Positions 17,117 through 25,344 of a DNA stretch of 64,000 nucleotides are shown here, piece after piece. Each line of letters starts with the position of its first letter. The first letter of the stretch is position 1. Below the pieces are notes generated by a model, which saw nothing but the letters and a program-made list of their open reading frames with translations, had not been told where the DNA came from and ran no database searches. The position numbers and the translations under genes were made by a program. The stretch lies in assembly GCF_007858275.1 (NCBI RefSeq), contig NZ_VFEV01000012.1:62001-126000 (forward strand). Reading direction: 5' to 3'. Source of the stretch: Pseudomonas proteolytica. Lineage in GTDB: Bacteria; Pseudomonadota; Gammaproteobacteria; Pseudomonadales; Pseudomonadaceae.

Positions 17117-17449
17117 ATGATCGGAATTGAGAGAAACACCGGGGCCGTGGTGGACGACTGGCCGCAATTCGTCCAGCGCGCCACCCGGGCCCTGACCACA
17201 CCTTTGGGCACACGGCAGAAACGCCCGCTCTACGGTTCGCTGATCCCGCAGCTGCTGGGGCAGAACCTGGGCGACGATCTGCTGATCCTCGCCCAAAGCC
17301 ATGCCGCCCAGGCCTTTTACAACCCGCAGAACGGCATCGGCGATTTTGTGCCGCAAGTCATCGTCGCCAATCGCCAGGGCGCAGGCCTGCTGTTGCGGTT
17401 TGCCGGCACCTGGAAAAACCGCAAGCAATCCTTCGAGGTGGTGACATGA
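17117..17449 (+). CDS. Baseplate wedge protein W (P2 gpW / T4 gp25 family)
   Basis: A 110-residue baseplate component that starts sheath assembly. The typical block LGTRQKRPLYGSLIPQLLGQNLGD is present at about residues 30-55. The gene overlaps gpJ by 4 nt (ATGA), consistent with coupled translation in the V-W-J-I module. Confidence 0.93.
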   Translation: MIGIERNTGAVVDDWPQFVQRATRALTTPLGTRQKRPLYGSLIPQLLGQNLGDDLLILAQSHAAQAFYNPQNGIGDFVPQVIVANRQGAGLLLRFAGTWKNRKQSFEVVT

Positions 17450-18441
17450 GCATGTTGATCCCTGGGCAAAACCAACTGGCGCCGCCCGACCTCATCGCCG
17501 TCGATGAATTCGAACCGTTGCTGGCGCAGTTCAAGGCGTTTGTCGTCGACTATGTGGCCGCCCGCGCCCCGCAAAGCGCGGCCAAGCTCAAGGTCAGCCT
17601 GGACAACGAAAGCGAGTTGTTGACCCTGGCCCTGGAAGCCTTTTGCGTGCGCCTGCAAACCCATGAGCGCAAGTACAACGCCCGCATCCAGCAGATGCTG
17701 GCGTGGTGGGCCACCGGCAGTAACCTGGATGCGCGCCTGGCCGATATGGGCCTGGAACGCCAGGTACTCGACCCGGGCGACCCGGCGGCGTTCCCGCCCG
17801 TGCCGCCAACCCTGGAAAGCGATGACGATGCGCGGCTGCGCTACTACCTGGCGCCCCACGCGCCGGCTGCGGGTTCACGCATGCAGTATCGCCGTGAGGT
17901 CTTCACCCTTGGCGAGCGGCCGGTGGTGAAAGTACAGAGTGCCGCTGCAGGCGTGGTGACGGTCAGTTATACCTTCGACCCGGATGGTTATGCCGCCCAG
18001 GTCAAGGATGGCAACGCTCGGCGCACGGCACCTGGGGAGGTAATGGTCACAGTGCTTTCCCGCTCGGGTAATGGCACGCCATCGACAGACTTGCTTGAAG
18101 GTGTGCGCCGCCATTTCGCCCGGCCCGATGTGCGCCCGGAAACCGATTGGGTGACGGTGCAGGGCGCGCAGATCGTGCCCTACAAGATCCGCGTGGTCGC
18201 CCGGATCAACGCTGGCCCGGACTCGGGGCTTACGCAAGTGGCGGCCCAGCAGTTGCTGCAACGTTATGCTGAATCCTGCCACCGCCTTGAAGGGCGCGTG
18301 GACCCGAGTTGGATCGACTACACCATTCACACCGCCGGGGCTGCGCAACTGGAGATTCTCGAACCGTTGGCACCGATCGTCACCACAGCCTTCCAGGCTC
18401 CGTATTGCACGGGTGTCGAGGTGCAGGTGCTGACGCTATGA
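17446..18441 (+). CDS. Baseplate protein J (P2 gpJ family)
   Basis: A 331-residue wedge protein (T4 gp6-like) that forms the baseplate ring. Conserved features include a helical N-terminal half (ARAPQSAAKLKVSLDNESELLTLALEAFC), the linker with DPGDPAAFPPVPPTLESDDDARLRYYLAPHAPAAG, and the central segment MVTVLSRSGNGTPSTDLLEGV. Its stop overlaps the start of gpI (ATGA). Identification by family pattern and order. Confidence 0.93.
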   Translation: MSMLIPGQNQLAPPDLIAVDEFEPLLAQFKAFVVDYVAARAPQSAAKLKVSLDNESELLTLALEAFCVRLQTHERKYNARIQQMLAWWATGSNLDARLADMGLERQVLDPGDPAAFPPVPPTLESDDDARLRYYLAPHAPAAGSRMQYRREVFTLGERPVVKVQSAAAGVVTVSYTFDPDGYAAQVKDGNARRTAPGEVMVTVLSRSGNGTPSTDLLEGVRRHFARPDVRPETDWVTVQGAQIVPYKIRVVARINAGPDSGLTQVAAQQLLQRYAESCHRLEGRVDPSWIDYTIHTAGAAQLEILEPLAPIVTTAFQAPYCTGVEVQVLTL

Positions 18442-19076
18442 GTGAGCACACATCCAGTTTATTGCCGGCCAACAGTTCACCGCTGGAGAAGGCGTTGGAC
18501 CTGGGCTTCGGCAAGCTGCTCGACCGGGTCGAGCCGCCGTTCCCGACGCTGATGAATCCGCTTCAAACGCCGCAGGCATTCCTGCCTTACCTGGCCGCCG
18601 ACCGTGGCGTGAGTGAATGGAACGCCGCAGCCGACGAAACCGAAAAGCGCCTCACGGTCGCCCTGTCCTGGCAGATCCAGCGCCAGGCCGGCACACCCAA
18701 GGCGCTGAGCCACGCGGTCGAATCCCTGGGGTTTACCCCCAACATCCTGGCCTGGTACCAACAGCGTCCGCTGGCCCAGCCCTACACCTTCGACGTGCAA
18801 GCGATCATCGGCCGCAGTTGGTCCAGTGGCGACCACAACCGCCTGATCCGCCGCATCAACGCGGCCAAGAGCGAGCGCGACCTGGCCACCATCACCCTGG
18901 TGCATGAAGTGTTCGGTGGGCTGCCGATCACCGGCGCCGTCCACCGGGCGCTGAACGACGGCGAGTTGTCGTTGTGCGGCGCGCTGCCGGAACTTGTATT
19001 GAGTTCAAGGCTTAACAGTGCGGGCGTCGCCCAGCACTACACCATTAACGACTACGACCTCAGGGCGCAGCCATGA
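18438..19076 (+). CDS. Tail protein I (P2 gpI family)
   Basis: A 212-residue baseplate wedge protein that links the baseplate to the tail fibres. ATG 18438 overlaps the gpJ stop; an upstream in-frame extension is out of phase with the operon and unlikely. Typical block LPYLAADRGVSEWN at about residues 43-56. It overlaps the fibre gene by 4 nt. Its conserved core contrasts with the variable fibre module that follows. Confidence 0.92.
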   Translation: MSEHTSSLLPANSSPLEKALDLGFGKLLDRVEPPFPTLMNPLQTPQAFLPYLAADRGVSEWNAAADETEKRLTVALSWQIQRQAGTPKALSHAVESLGFTPNILAWYQQRPLAQPYTFDVQAIIGRSWSSGDHNRLIRRINAAKSERDLATITLVHEVFGGLPITGAVHRALNDGELSLCGALPELVLSSRLNSAGVAQHYTINDYDLRAQP

Positions 19077-19603
19077 CCGATGACACTACGCGCCTGGTGC
19101 GCTTCACCTCCAAGGGGTTGGATGAAGTGCTGCAGGCAAAGAACCAAGGCTTGAAAGGCGAAATCACCCACATCGCCGCCGGCACCGGCCGCTACAACCC
19201 CACCGGCAACGAAACCGCCCTGCGCAATGAGCGCCAGCGCGTGGCGATTGTGGATTACGAAGACCTGGGCCAGCGCCAACTGCGCATGGCCGCGCTGTTT
19301 GATGGCGATAGCGAGTATGAGATTGGCGAGTTTGGGTTTTATCTCGCCAGTGGCACGTTGTTGGCCGTGTACTCGGTGGCGGGGAAGTTGCTGACGTATA
19401 AGGCGGCGGCTGCGCGGGTGTTGCAGAAGTTTACGTTGGATATTTCGCCGTTGCCGGTGGATAGCGTGACGATTGTGGTGGGCAGTGAAAACCTGAATGT
19501 GTTGTTGACGGAGGAGATTGCGCAGCTTGCTACGGCCAGCGTTGACAATATGGCTCGGCATGTTGGTGTGCTATTTCGGGTCATGGCCTTGGAAGTCAAC
19601 TGA
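19073..19603 (+). CDS. Tail-collar fibre protein, N-terminal attachment domain only
   Basis: 176 residues that match just the conserved N-terminal tail-collar domain of P2 gpH-like fibres (FTSKGLDEVLQAKNQGLKGEITHIAAGTGRYNPTG). Normal R-type fibres are several hundred residues and continue into a shaft and receptor-binding tip. Here the reading frame ends at a TGA after FRVMALEVN. The receptor-binding part seems to be supplied by the next gene. It is not clear whether this is a truncated fibre or a dedicated adaptor. GC content falls at its end. Confidence 0.8.
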   Translation: MTDDTTRLVRFTSKGLDEVLQAKNQGLKGEITHIAAGTGRYNPTGNETALRNERQRVAIVDYEDLGQRQLRMAALFDGDSEYEIGEFGFYLASGTLLAVYSVAGKLLTYKAAAARVLQKFTLDISPLPVDSVTIVVGSENLNVLLTEEIAQLATASVDNMARHVGVLFRVMALEVN

Positions 19604-19642
19604 TGAGTTGGCTCAAAAGATAAGTAATATAGGAAGTTAATT

Positions 19643-20488
19643 ATGAGTATGGAAACTACGATCACCAGTTTGGTCGCGGCGGCAAATAAGTTGACGAGTG
19701 CAGTAAATGGGAAGGTCGCTGAAATAGATGCTTCTGTTGTGGCAGCAGTTCGCGCTATTCCTGAAATGTCCAGGTCGTTTTATGTCGATGCGGTAAGTGG
19801 TAACGATCTGGCCTTGGGCTCGGTCGAGGCACCACTTAAATCAATTAAGGAGGCGATGGGGCGATCGAATACTACCCCTTATGTAACGATTTATTTGAAG
19901 GCTGCTCAGACGCATGAATATGCGGCGCCTACTGATCAAACTCCTTATTGGTCAATCTCGAATAAATTGATTTTCATGATGTATGGTACAGGAAGTAAAC
20001 CGGTTTTTTCTCCGAAGGTTGGCGAGTATATGCCTGGCAGCTCAAATATTCACTTCTTGTCGCTAGAGGGGGGAAGTGTTTACTTTCGATTTGTTGATGT
20101 TGTTATGCCTACGGTATTAAAAGCAGGAACGTCTGGCTGGTATTCCTTCGCTTCATCTCTATTTCATCGCGCACATGGCCCGTCCGCTTCCGTGCAGGGC
20201 TCGGTTACCTTTTCAGGGAGTAGGCTGACGTTAGGCGCGGTCAATGTTTTTTACTCGGGGTACTCTGCGAACTATAGGGTAGAGTTTACGTATTCTATTG
20301 TAGATGCAGAGCTCTCAACAAAACTTGCTGAGTTGAGCGGTGCCACGATGGTGTTGTCGGTGTTTGCGTCGTCGATTACCCAAAACAAGACTTGGGCGCA
20401 CCTTGTTAGTGGTTTGGTCAAGGACTCCGGTGGGAGTTTGTCCAATTTGCTGAGTAATGTCGGCAACGTCGTAGCTGCTGGAGTTTGA
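19643..20488 (+). CDS. Separate receptor-binding spike/fibre protein, AT-rich
   Basis: 281 residues with its own ribosome-binding site (AGGAAG 10 nt upstream). Residues 1-45 look like a coiled coil (TSLVAAANKLTSAVNGKVAEIDASVVAAVRAI). Then FYVDAVSGNDLALGSVEAPLKSIKEAM resembles the start of right-handed beta-helix proteins, followed by beta-rich sequence and aromatic residues. It is likely the host-recognition protein, possibly a trimeric beta-helix. Base composition is clearly more AT-rich than the flanking operon, a sign of recent exchange. Assignment rests on position and repeat-like pattern; no catalytic residues recognised. Confidence 0.65.
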   Translation: MSMETTITSLVAAANKLTSAVNGKVAEIDASVVAAVRAIPEMSRSFYVDAVSGNDLALGSVEAPLKSIKEAMGRSNTTPYVTIYLKAAQTHEYAAPTDQTPYWSISNKLIFMMYGTGSKPVFSPKVGEYMPGSSNIHFLSLEGGSVYFRFVDVVMPTVLKAGTSGWYSFASSLFHRAHGPSASVQGSVTFSGSRLTLGAVNVFYSGYSANYRVEFTYSIVDAELSTKLAELSGATMVLSVFASSITQNKTWAHLVSGLVKDSGGSLSNLLSNVGNVVAAGV

Positions 20489-20760
20489 TGATGATTAAAG
20501 AGTTCAGAAATAAAGATCAGACTTTCTACAATGTGACTGTAGAGCAGTTGCTTGAGATGGGATTTTCTAAAGCCGAAGTCGACACCGCTTTGCAGGTCGA
20601 ACAGGCCGCTGATATAGCTTTCAATCGTCGCCTGGCTTACCGAACAGATTCGGACCCGCTCTATATGGAGTGGCAGTACGATCAAACCGAGGCCAAGGAG
20701 AAAGCGTGGCGGGCTAAAGTCGCCGAAATCAAGGCGCGCTACCCACTGCCGGGTGAGTAA
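20488..20760 (+). CDS. Tail fibre assembly chaperone
   Basis: About 90 residues. The C-terminal pattern MEWQYDQTEAKEKAWRAKVAEIKARYP is typical of small tail-fibre assembly proteins of Pseudomonas phages and tailocins. ATG 20488 overlaps the fibre stop (TGATG); ATG 20491 fits the Shine-Dalgarno GGAG even better. It probably folds or attaches the spike encoded just upstream, and shares its lower GC content at the start. Confidence 0.75.
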   Translation: MMIKEFRNKDQTFYNVTVEQLLEMGFSKAEVDTALQVEQAADIAFNRRLAYRTDSDPLYMEWQYDQTEAKEKAWRAKVAEIKARYPLPGE

Positions 20761-20779
20761 TCCGGCAGCAACCATAAAC

Positions 20780-20833
20780 ACCGCGAGAGCGGTTTTTTTT
20801 CGCATCCAAGAAAGCCCCATCGCTGGGGCTTTC
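20780..20833 (+). terminator. Two hairpins between fibre module and sheath gene
   Basis: First hairpin ACCGC-GAGA-GCGGT then T8 (20780-20800) is a strong terminator. The second, GAAAGCCCC-ATCGCT-GGGGCTTTC (20810-20833), has no T tract. They divide the baseplate/fibre genes from the sheath/tube genes. Confidence 0.8.
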
Positions 20834-20852
20834 GCGTTTCTGGAGTACCCCC

Positions 20853-21056
20853 ATGGCCAACCGCCAAACCTACACCGTCCTCATCCCATTCCCCACCGGA
20901 GGTGGCCACTGGTCCACCGTCGGCCAGGAACTGGACCTGCTGGACGTCGAAGCATCCGCTCTGCGCACTGCCGGCCGCCTGGAACTGACCAGCGTGCTGG
21001 CTGCCGCCCAAGACACCCCACCGGCCAAGAAGGCCGTCACCAAGAAGGCTGAATAA
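20853..21056 (+). CDS. Small tailocin protein before the sheath gene
   Basis: 67 residues, no membrane segment, with a basic, Ala/Lys/Pro-rich end (DTPPAKKAVTKKAE). GGAG lies 8 nt before the ATG. It directly precedes the sheath gene (2-nt gap). Small proteins of this kind occur in this position in phages and tailocins, but no function is known. Confidence 0.65.
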   Translation: MANRQTYTVLIPFPTGGGHWSTVGQELDLLDVEASALRTAGRLELTSVLAAAQDTPPAKKAVTKKAE

Positions 21057-21058
21057 TC

Positions 21059-22225
21059 ATGGCTGAGGTTTTGAACTTCGAGCATAACGGCATCACCGTC
21101 AATGCCAGCGAATCCCCCGAGGCCATGGGTGGCCTGGGTGGCAACGTGATCGGCCTGGTCGGTACCGCGCCCAATGCGCACCTGTCGATCCCGAAAAACG
21201 CCCCGTTTCGCATCAACAGCTTCACCGCCCAGGCACTGCTGGACCCTACCGGCGCCGAGTCGGGCACGCTGTTTCATGCGGTGTACCAGATCCTCAAAGT
21301 GGTCAAGGTGCCGGTCTATGTGGTGATCGTCGAAGAGGGCAGCACGCCCGCCGATACGCTCAATAACGTGATCGGCGGCAATGAGCCGGTGACCGGTCGC
21401 AAACTGGGTCTCGCGGCGCTTGGCAGCGTCCCGGAAGACCTGACCATCATTGGCGCGCCAGGCTTTACCGGGACCAAGGCTGTGGCCGGTGAGTTTGCCG
21501 CTTTCGGCAAGCGCATCAAGGCCCGCGTGGTGCTGGACGGCAAAGACGCCAGCGTCGCCGACCAAGTGACCTACAGCGGCGAGCTGGGTGGCGCCGACCT
21601 GGGTTTCGACCGCTGCCTGCTGGTACACAACATGCCGTCGGTGTACTCCAAGGCGGCGAAGAAAAACGTGTTCCTCGCGCCGTCGTCCCTGGCCATCGCC
21701 GCCTTGGCCAAGGTCAAGCAGTGGGAGAGCCCAGGCAACCAGGTGACCTTCGCCGAAGACGTGTCGCGGGTGGTCGAGTACAACATCCTCGACACCTCCA
21801 CCGAGGGCGACCTGCTCAACCGCTACGGCGTGAGCTATTACGCGCGCACCATCCTCGGCGGCTTCTCGCTGCTGGGTAACCGCTCCATCACCGGCAAGTT
21901 CATCAGCTATGTCGGCCTGGAAGACGCCATCAGCCGCAAGCTGGTCAAGGCCGGGCAGAAAGCCATGGCGCACAACCTGACCAAGTCGTTCATGGACCAG
22001 GAGGTCAAGCGTATCAACGACTGGCTGCAAACCCTGGTGGCCGACGAGACCATCCCGGGCGGTAGCGTGTACCTGCACCCGGAACTCAACAGTGTCGAGA
22101 AGTACAAGAACGGCACCTGGTTCATCGTGATCGACTACGGCCGCTACGCGCCGAACGAACACATGGTTTATCAACTCAATGCCCGCGATGAAATCATCGA
22201 GCAGTTCCTGGAGGACGTTCTCTAA
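21059..22225 (+). CDS. Tail sheath protein (FI family)
   Basis: 388 residues. Polymerises around the tube and contracts to drive it through the target envelope. Conserved blocks include an N-terminal GITVNASESPE and the C-terminal sheath core (FISYVGLEDAISRKLVKAG, FMDQEVKRINDWLQTLVADETIPGG, YQLNARDEIIEQFLEDVL). Its last base overlaps the first base of the tube gene. Length and motifs are normal for P2/R-pyocin sheaths. Confidence 0.96.
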   Translation: MAEVLNFEHNGITVNASESPEAMGGLGGNVIGLVGTAPNAHLSIPKNAPFRINSFTAQALLDPTGAESGTLFHAVYQILKVVKVPVYVVIVEEGSTPADTLNNVIGGNEPVTGRKLGLAALGSVPEDLTIIGAPGFTGTKAVAGEFAAFGKRIKARVVLDGKDASVADQVTYSGELGGADLGFDRCLLVHNMPSVYSKAAKKNVFLAPSSLAIAALAKVKQWESPGNQVTFAEDVSRVVEYNILDTSTEGDLLNRYGVSYYARTILGGFSLLGNRSITGKFISYVGLEDAISRKLVKAGQKAMAHNLTKSFMDQEVKRINDWLQTLVADETIPGGSVYLHPELNSVEKYKNGTWFIVIDYGRYAPNEHMVYQLNARDEIIEQFLEDVL

Positions 22226-22731
22226 TGTTTACCAACCGAGTCAGACAGGCCATTGCGGCCACCCTCCAGGGCCTGCCGCTGTCGGCGACCGTCGAAGAGT
22301 TCACCCCGCCGAAGATCGAATTCGAAATGGAGCCCATGTCCGGCGGGCGCTTTATCGCCGAAGAAATGGCCAAGAGCGCCAAGGTGTTGAACGCCAAATT
22401 GGTGCTGCAAGGCGCCGGTCCTGAAATCATGCTGGCCCTGGGTGTGCGCTTGGGTGAGGACATCCTGCTCAACGTGCGTGAAGCGGGCCAGGACCAGGAC
22501 GGCAAGACCTATTTCACCTACCACACCGTCGGCGGCAAGCTCAAATCCCTGGACGAGGCCAAGCTGAAGATGGGCGACAAGGCCACCACTACACTGGATC
22601 TGTCCTGCCGCACCTACCAGCGCCTGGACAACGGCGTGCCGGTGATCGACATCGACGTACGCACCCAGAAGTTCATACTCAACGGCGTCGACATCCTCGG
22701 TGATGCCCGGCGCGCGGTGCTGATGCCGTAA
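22225..22731 (+). CDS. Tail tube protein (FII family)
   Basis: 168 residues, major tube subunit. Typical features include LSATVEEFTPPKIEFEMEPMSGG at about residues 15-38 and a C-terminus KFILNGVDILGDARRAVL. Start ATG overlaps the sheath stop (TAATG), giving tight coupling so that sheath and tube are made together. Confidence 0.95.
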   Translation: MFTNRVRQAIAATLQGLPLSATVEEFTPPKIEFEMEPMSGGRFIAEEMAKSAKVLNAKLVLQGAGPEIMLALGVRLGEDILLNVREAGQDQDGKTYFTYHTVGGKLKSLDEAKLKMGDKATTTLDLSCRTYQRLDNGVPVIDIDVRTQKFILNGVDILGDARRAVLMP

Positions 22732-22755
22732 GCCTTTTCACGGATCTGAAATAGT

Positions 22756-22860
22756 CACGGTCAGTGTGGGAGCTGGCTTGCCTGCGATTGCATCACCTCT
22801 GTTCAACTGAAAGACCGCGCTGCCTGTATCGCAGGCAAGCCAGCTCCTACATTGACCGTG
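22756..22860. repeat. REPIN inside the tailocin operon
   Basis: 33-nt arms 22756-22788 and 22828-22860 (core GGAGCTGGCTTGCCTGCGAT) are inverted with two mismatches. The symmetry extends into the flanks (CACGGTCA / TGACCGTG). It lies in the 170-bp gap between the tube and tail-chaperone genes. Confidence 0.9.
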
Positions 22861-22901
22861 CCCACGACGGGTCCAACATTTTTACTCAAGGAATTTCGCC
22901 C

Positions 22902-23468
22902 ATGGCCTGGAAGCCACCCCTGCATATCCTGCTGGCGCCGATCACCGCCGACAGCGGTGCGAGCATCGAGCAGATCCAACTCAAACCCTTGTTCTACGCC
23001 GCGCAAAAACAAGCGCTGGCCCGCGCCGGCGAGGACGAGGACGACCAGTTCTTCGAACTGGCCAAACTGGCCACCGGCCTTTCGGAAAAGGAACTCGACC
23101 AACTCAAGCGCCCGGACTACGTGAGCATTGCCCAGCACGTACACGATATGTCGACGCGCCCGACTTCGTTCTTTCTGGGCGACTCCACCGAGCCCGGCGA
23201 GCAAGTGCAACTGCTGCTGCCGCTGGAAGTGGCCGGCCGCGTGTTGACCAGCGTCACCCTGGAAATGCCCGCCCTGCGTGCCACCAAGGTGATGAAAAAA
23301 CTCGCCACCAACAAAGAGCGCGCCGAGTTCATTACCTCGCACTGCACCGGCCTGATGATCCCCGACCTGGACGGCCTGGCCGTGCCCGACTGGACACAAC
23401 TGCAGGAGCGCATCGACGATTTTTTAAACAAACCGGCGGACTTCTTTCGCAGCGCGACATCGAAGTAA
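22902..23468 (+). CDS. Tail assembly chaperone, zero-frame product (P2 gpE-like)
   Basis: 188 residues, located between tube and tape-measure genes, where contractile-tail systems encode chaperones that coat the tape measure during assembly. Near its end, the message has U UUU UUA at 23420-23426 in the zero frame (GAT TTT TTA), and an AGGAG 11 nt upstream (23404-23408). Both favour a -1 ribosomal frameshift into the frame that ends at 23584. Start ATG 22902 has AAGGA upstream. Confidence 0.82.
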   Translation: MAWKPPLHILLAPITADSGASIEQIQLKPLFYAAQKQALARAGEDEDDQFFELAKLATGLSEKELDQLKRPDYVSIAQHVHDMSTRPTSFFLGDSTEPGEQVQLLLPLEVAGRVLTSVTLEMPALRATKVMKKLATNKERAEFITSHCTGLMIPDLDGLAVPDWTQLQERIDDFLNKPADFFRSATSK

Positions 23469-23584
23469 TCCTCGACGTCGTCCCGCTGGTTTACTCGGTA
23501 AACGAAGCGGAAATTCTCGAATGGGATGCCGCCAAAGCATTGCGCCGCTACGACATCGCGATCATTCGCCTTGGCGTCAAATAG
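23426..23584 (+). CDS. Frameshift extension of the tail assembly chaperone (gpE' -like)
   Basis: A -1 frame open from the slippery site, 52 codons (starts KQTGGLLSQRDIEV, ends YDIAIIRLGVK) and ending at TAG 23582-23584, 12 nt before the tape-measure start. It has no start codon or ribosome-binding site of its own. The fusion would be about 227 residues (175 zero-frame codons plus 52). Same arrangement as the E/E' pair of P2, supporting real expression by frameshifting. Confidence 0.75.
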   Translation, partial: KQTGGLLSQRDIEVILDVVPLVYSVNEAEILEWDAAKALRRYDIAIIRLGVK

Positions 23585-23596
23585 GAGTAGAGCGAG

Positions 23597-24961
23597 ATGC
23601 AAGACCCTCGATATACGCTCAAGCTCGCCGACGAAGACAAACGCTGGATGACCTTTCCCGGGCTGGCCGAAAGTGGAGCCTTGCAACTGCCGGGCCTGCT
23701 TGAAGCACAGGACGAAAGTCTGGTTGGCGCCTCCAGTGTGGGCGGCGCAACCGAGCCGCCTTCTGAGCTGAGCCTGGCCCTGGCCAACGCCAGCCTGCAT
23801 ATCCACGCGTTGACCGAGGAACAGGTGCGCCTGCGCGAGAGCCTGGAAACCCTCAATGGCACCCTGTTTATCACGGGTGGACCGCTGGGCGGCACGGTCG
23901 CTGAAGCCATGACCAGTGCGCCGCAAGCTGCGCCCGAAGACAAGGCCTCGGCGACTGAGTCCTGGTTGAGCAAGAGTTCCAAATGGGTGGGTGAAAGCTT
24001 GCTTGATACGGTCAAGAGCCGGGTATCGGGCAAGGTAGTCGATGCAACGCTGGGCAAGTTGCCCTACGTCGGGAAATTGTTCCGGGACGATAGCAAGGAC
24101 TGCTGCTGCCCAGGCGCCAGCGAACCCTTGACCGGGCGGGCTCGTTACGGGCCCAAAGGGTCACGAAAAACGGTGAGGCAAAACGGCACTGGCCGCACCA
24201 GCCCACCGATGCCGAGAAAAACCTCAGGGACCGGCAGGAGCGCCACTGGGCCCATGGCAATCATGAGGAGCCTGGGCGAGCGCGCAGGCAAGGTTTTTGA
24301 CGGCCTGAAAACGGGGTTCCTGGCGCGGGTGACTTCGGTAAGCGCCAGCCGGCGAAGGGTTTCTACCCGTGGGTTGAGCGCAGGCAAGGCGTTGCTATTA
24401 AAGAGTGCATCAGCCCTCGGCCTGCGCAAGGCCCCAGCCTCCCGCCTGGTCCCAACCCTGAGCCGGCTGGGGTCCATCGGCGTGCGCAGGTTGACGCCAT
24501 TGCGCTCCGCCGATGCCGCCATCAACGTCGTCCAGGGCGTGCGCAGCGGCAACATGCGAGCCGTCGGCAGCGGCCTCGGTACCGCCGGTGCTGCATGGGC
24601 CGGCGCTTCTGCCGGAGCGGCCCTTGGCACCCTGGTCTTCCCTGGCGTGGGCACTGCGGTGGGCGGCGTTATCGGTGGCCTGTTGGGCGGCGAGGGCGGT
24701 AGTTGGCTCGGTGAAAAATTGTTCGGCCCCAGTGACCGCCTGCCATCACCCGAGGCCTTGAGCAAAAACCTCAACAGCGCTCGCTCGGACAACGTCCAGG
24801 TCACCCTGGCACCGAGCATCCAGATCACCGGCGTCAACCCCGCAGACGCTCAGCAGGTGGTCGACCGGGTTCTGCAATCCCTGCAAAACCAATGCGTGCC
24901 GATGCTCACCGACTCTTTGGCGGTCCGGCGCAATGCGGCACTGACCGATGGAGGTGATTAA
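23597..24961 (+). CDS. Tape measure protein, short
   Basis: 454 residues. Sets tube length and fills the tube lumen. Its centre is Arg/Ser/Lys-rich and low-complexity (about 190-290), followed by Gly/Ala-rich hydrophobic stretches (about 310-375: GTAGAAWAGASAGAALG, VFPGVGTAVGGVIGGLLGG) typical of the membrane-active end. A cysteine cluster (DCCCPG, about residue 170) is unusual. The gene is shorter than tape measures of most contractile phages, which predicts a short tail. The stop overlaps gpU by one base. Assigned by position and composition. Confidence 0.8.
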   Translation: MQDPRYTLKLADEDKRWMTFPGLAESGALQLPGLLEAQDESLVGASSVGGATEPPSELSLALANASLHIHALTEEQVRLRESLETLNGTLFITGGPLGGTVAEAMTSAPQAAPEDKASATESWLSKSSKWVGESLLDTVKSRVSGKVVDATLGKLPYVGKLFRDDSKDCCCPGASEPLTGRARYGPKGSRKTVRQNGTGRTSPPMPRKTSGTGRSATGPMAIMRSLGERAGKVFDGLKTGFLARVTSVSASRRRVSTRGLSAGKALLLKSASALGLRKAPASRLVPTLSRLGSIGVRRLTPLRSADAAINVVQGVRSGNMRAVGSGLGTAGAAWAGASAGAALGTLVFPGVGTAVGGVIGGLLGGEGGSWLGEKLFGPSDRLPSPEALSKNLNSARSDNVQVTLAPSIQITGVNPADAQQVVDRVLQSLQNQCVPMLTDSLAVRRNAALTDGGD

Positions 24962-25344
24962 TGCGACAGCAGATGGTGCTGGGCGACTTTATTTTCGGGC
25001 TGTCCCGAGGGTTCGCCTATTCCACGCTCCAGCGCAGCAGTGATGGCGGCTGGGGCGACCTGGAGATTATTGCCAGCAAGCCCCAGTCGCGACAGAACGG
25101 CCAGAAGCTGGAAAAACTGACCTTCGCCGGTACCGCCATGGCGGCCGTTGGCATGCAGCGCCTCGACCAGTTGCGTGCCTTGCAGGATGCCCGGGCGCCG
25201 CTGCCGCTGGTCGATGGTATCGGCCGCAACTGGGGGCTATGGCGCATAACCGCGCTCACGGAAAACCAGTCCAATGTGATCGATGACGGCACGGCCATGG
25301 TGGTCACCTGGTCGCTGGTGCTGGAGGAGTTCGTCAATGCGTAG
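24961..25344 (+). CDS. Tail protein U (P2 gpU family)
   Basis: 127 residues, terminator/completion protein of the tail. Typical of the family: an N-terminal LGDFIFGLSRGFAYSTLQR and a central LEKLTFAGTAMAAVG. Overlaps the tape-measure gene at its start and gpX at its end (8 nt). Standard order U-X-D follows. Confidence 0.9.
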   Translation: MRQQMVLGDFIFGLSRGFAYSTLQRSSDGGWGDLEIIASKPQSRQNGQKLEKLTFAGTAMAAVGMQRLDQLRALQDARAPLPLVDGIGRNWGLWRITALTENQSNVIDDGTAMVVTWSLVLEEFVNA

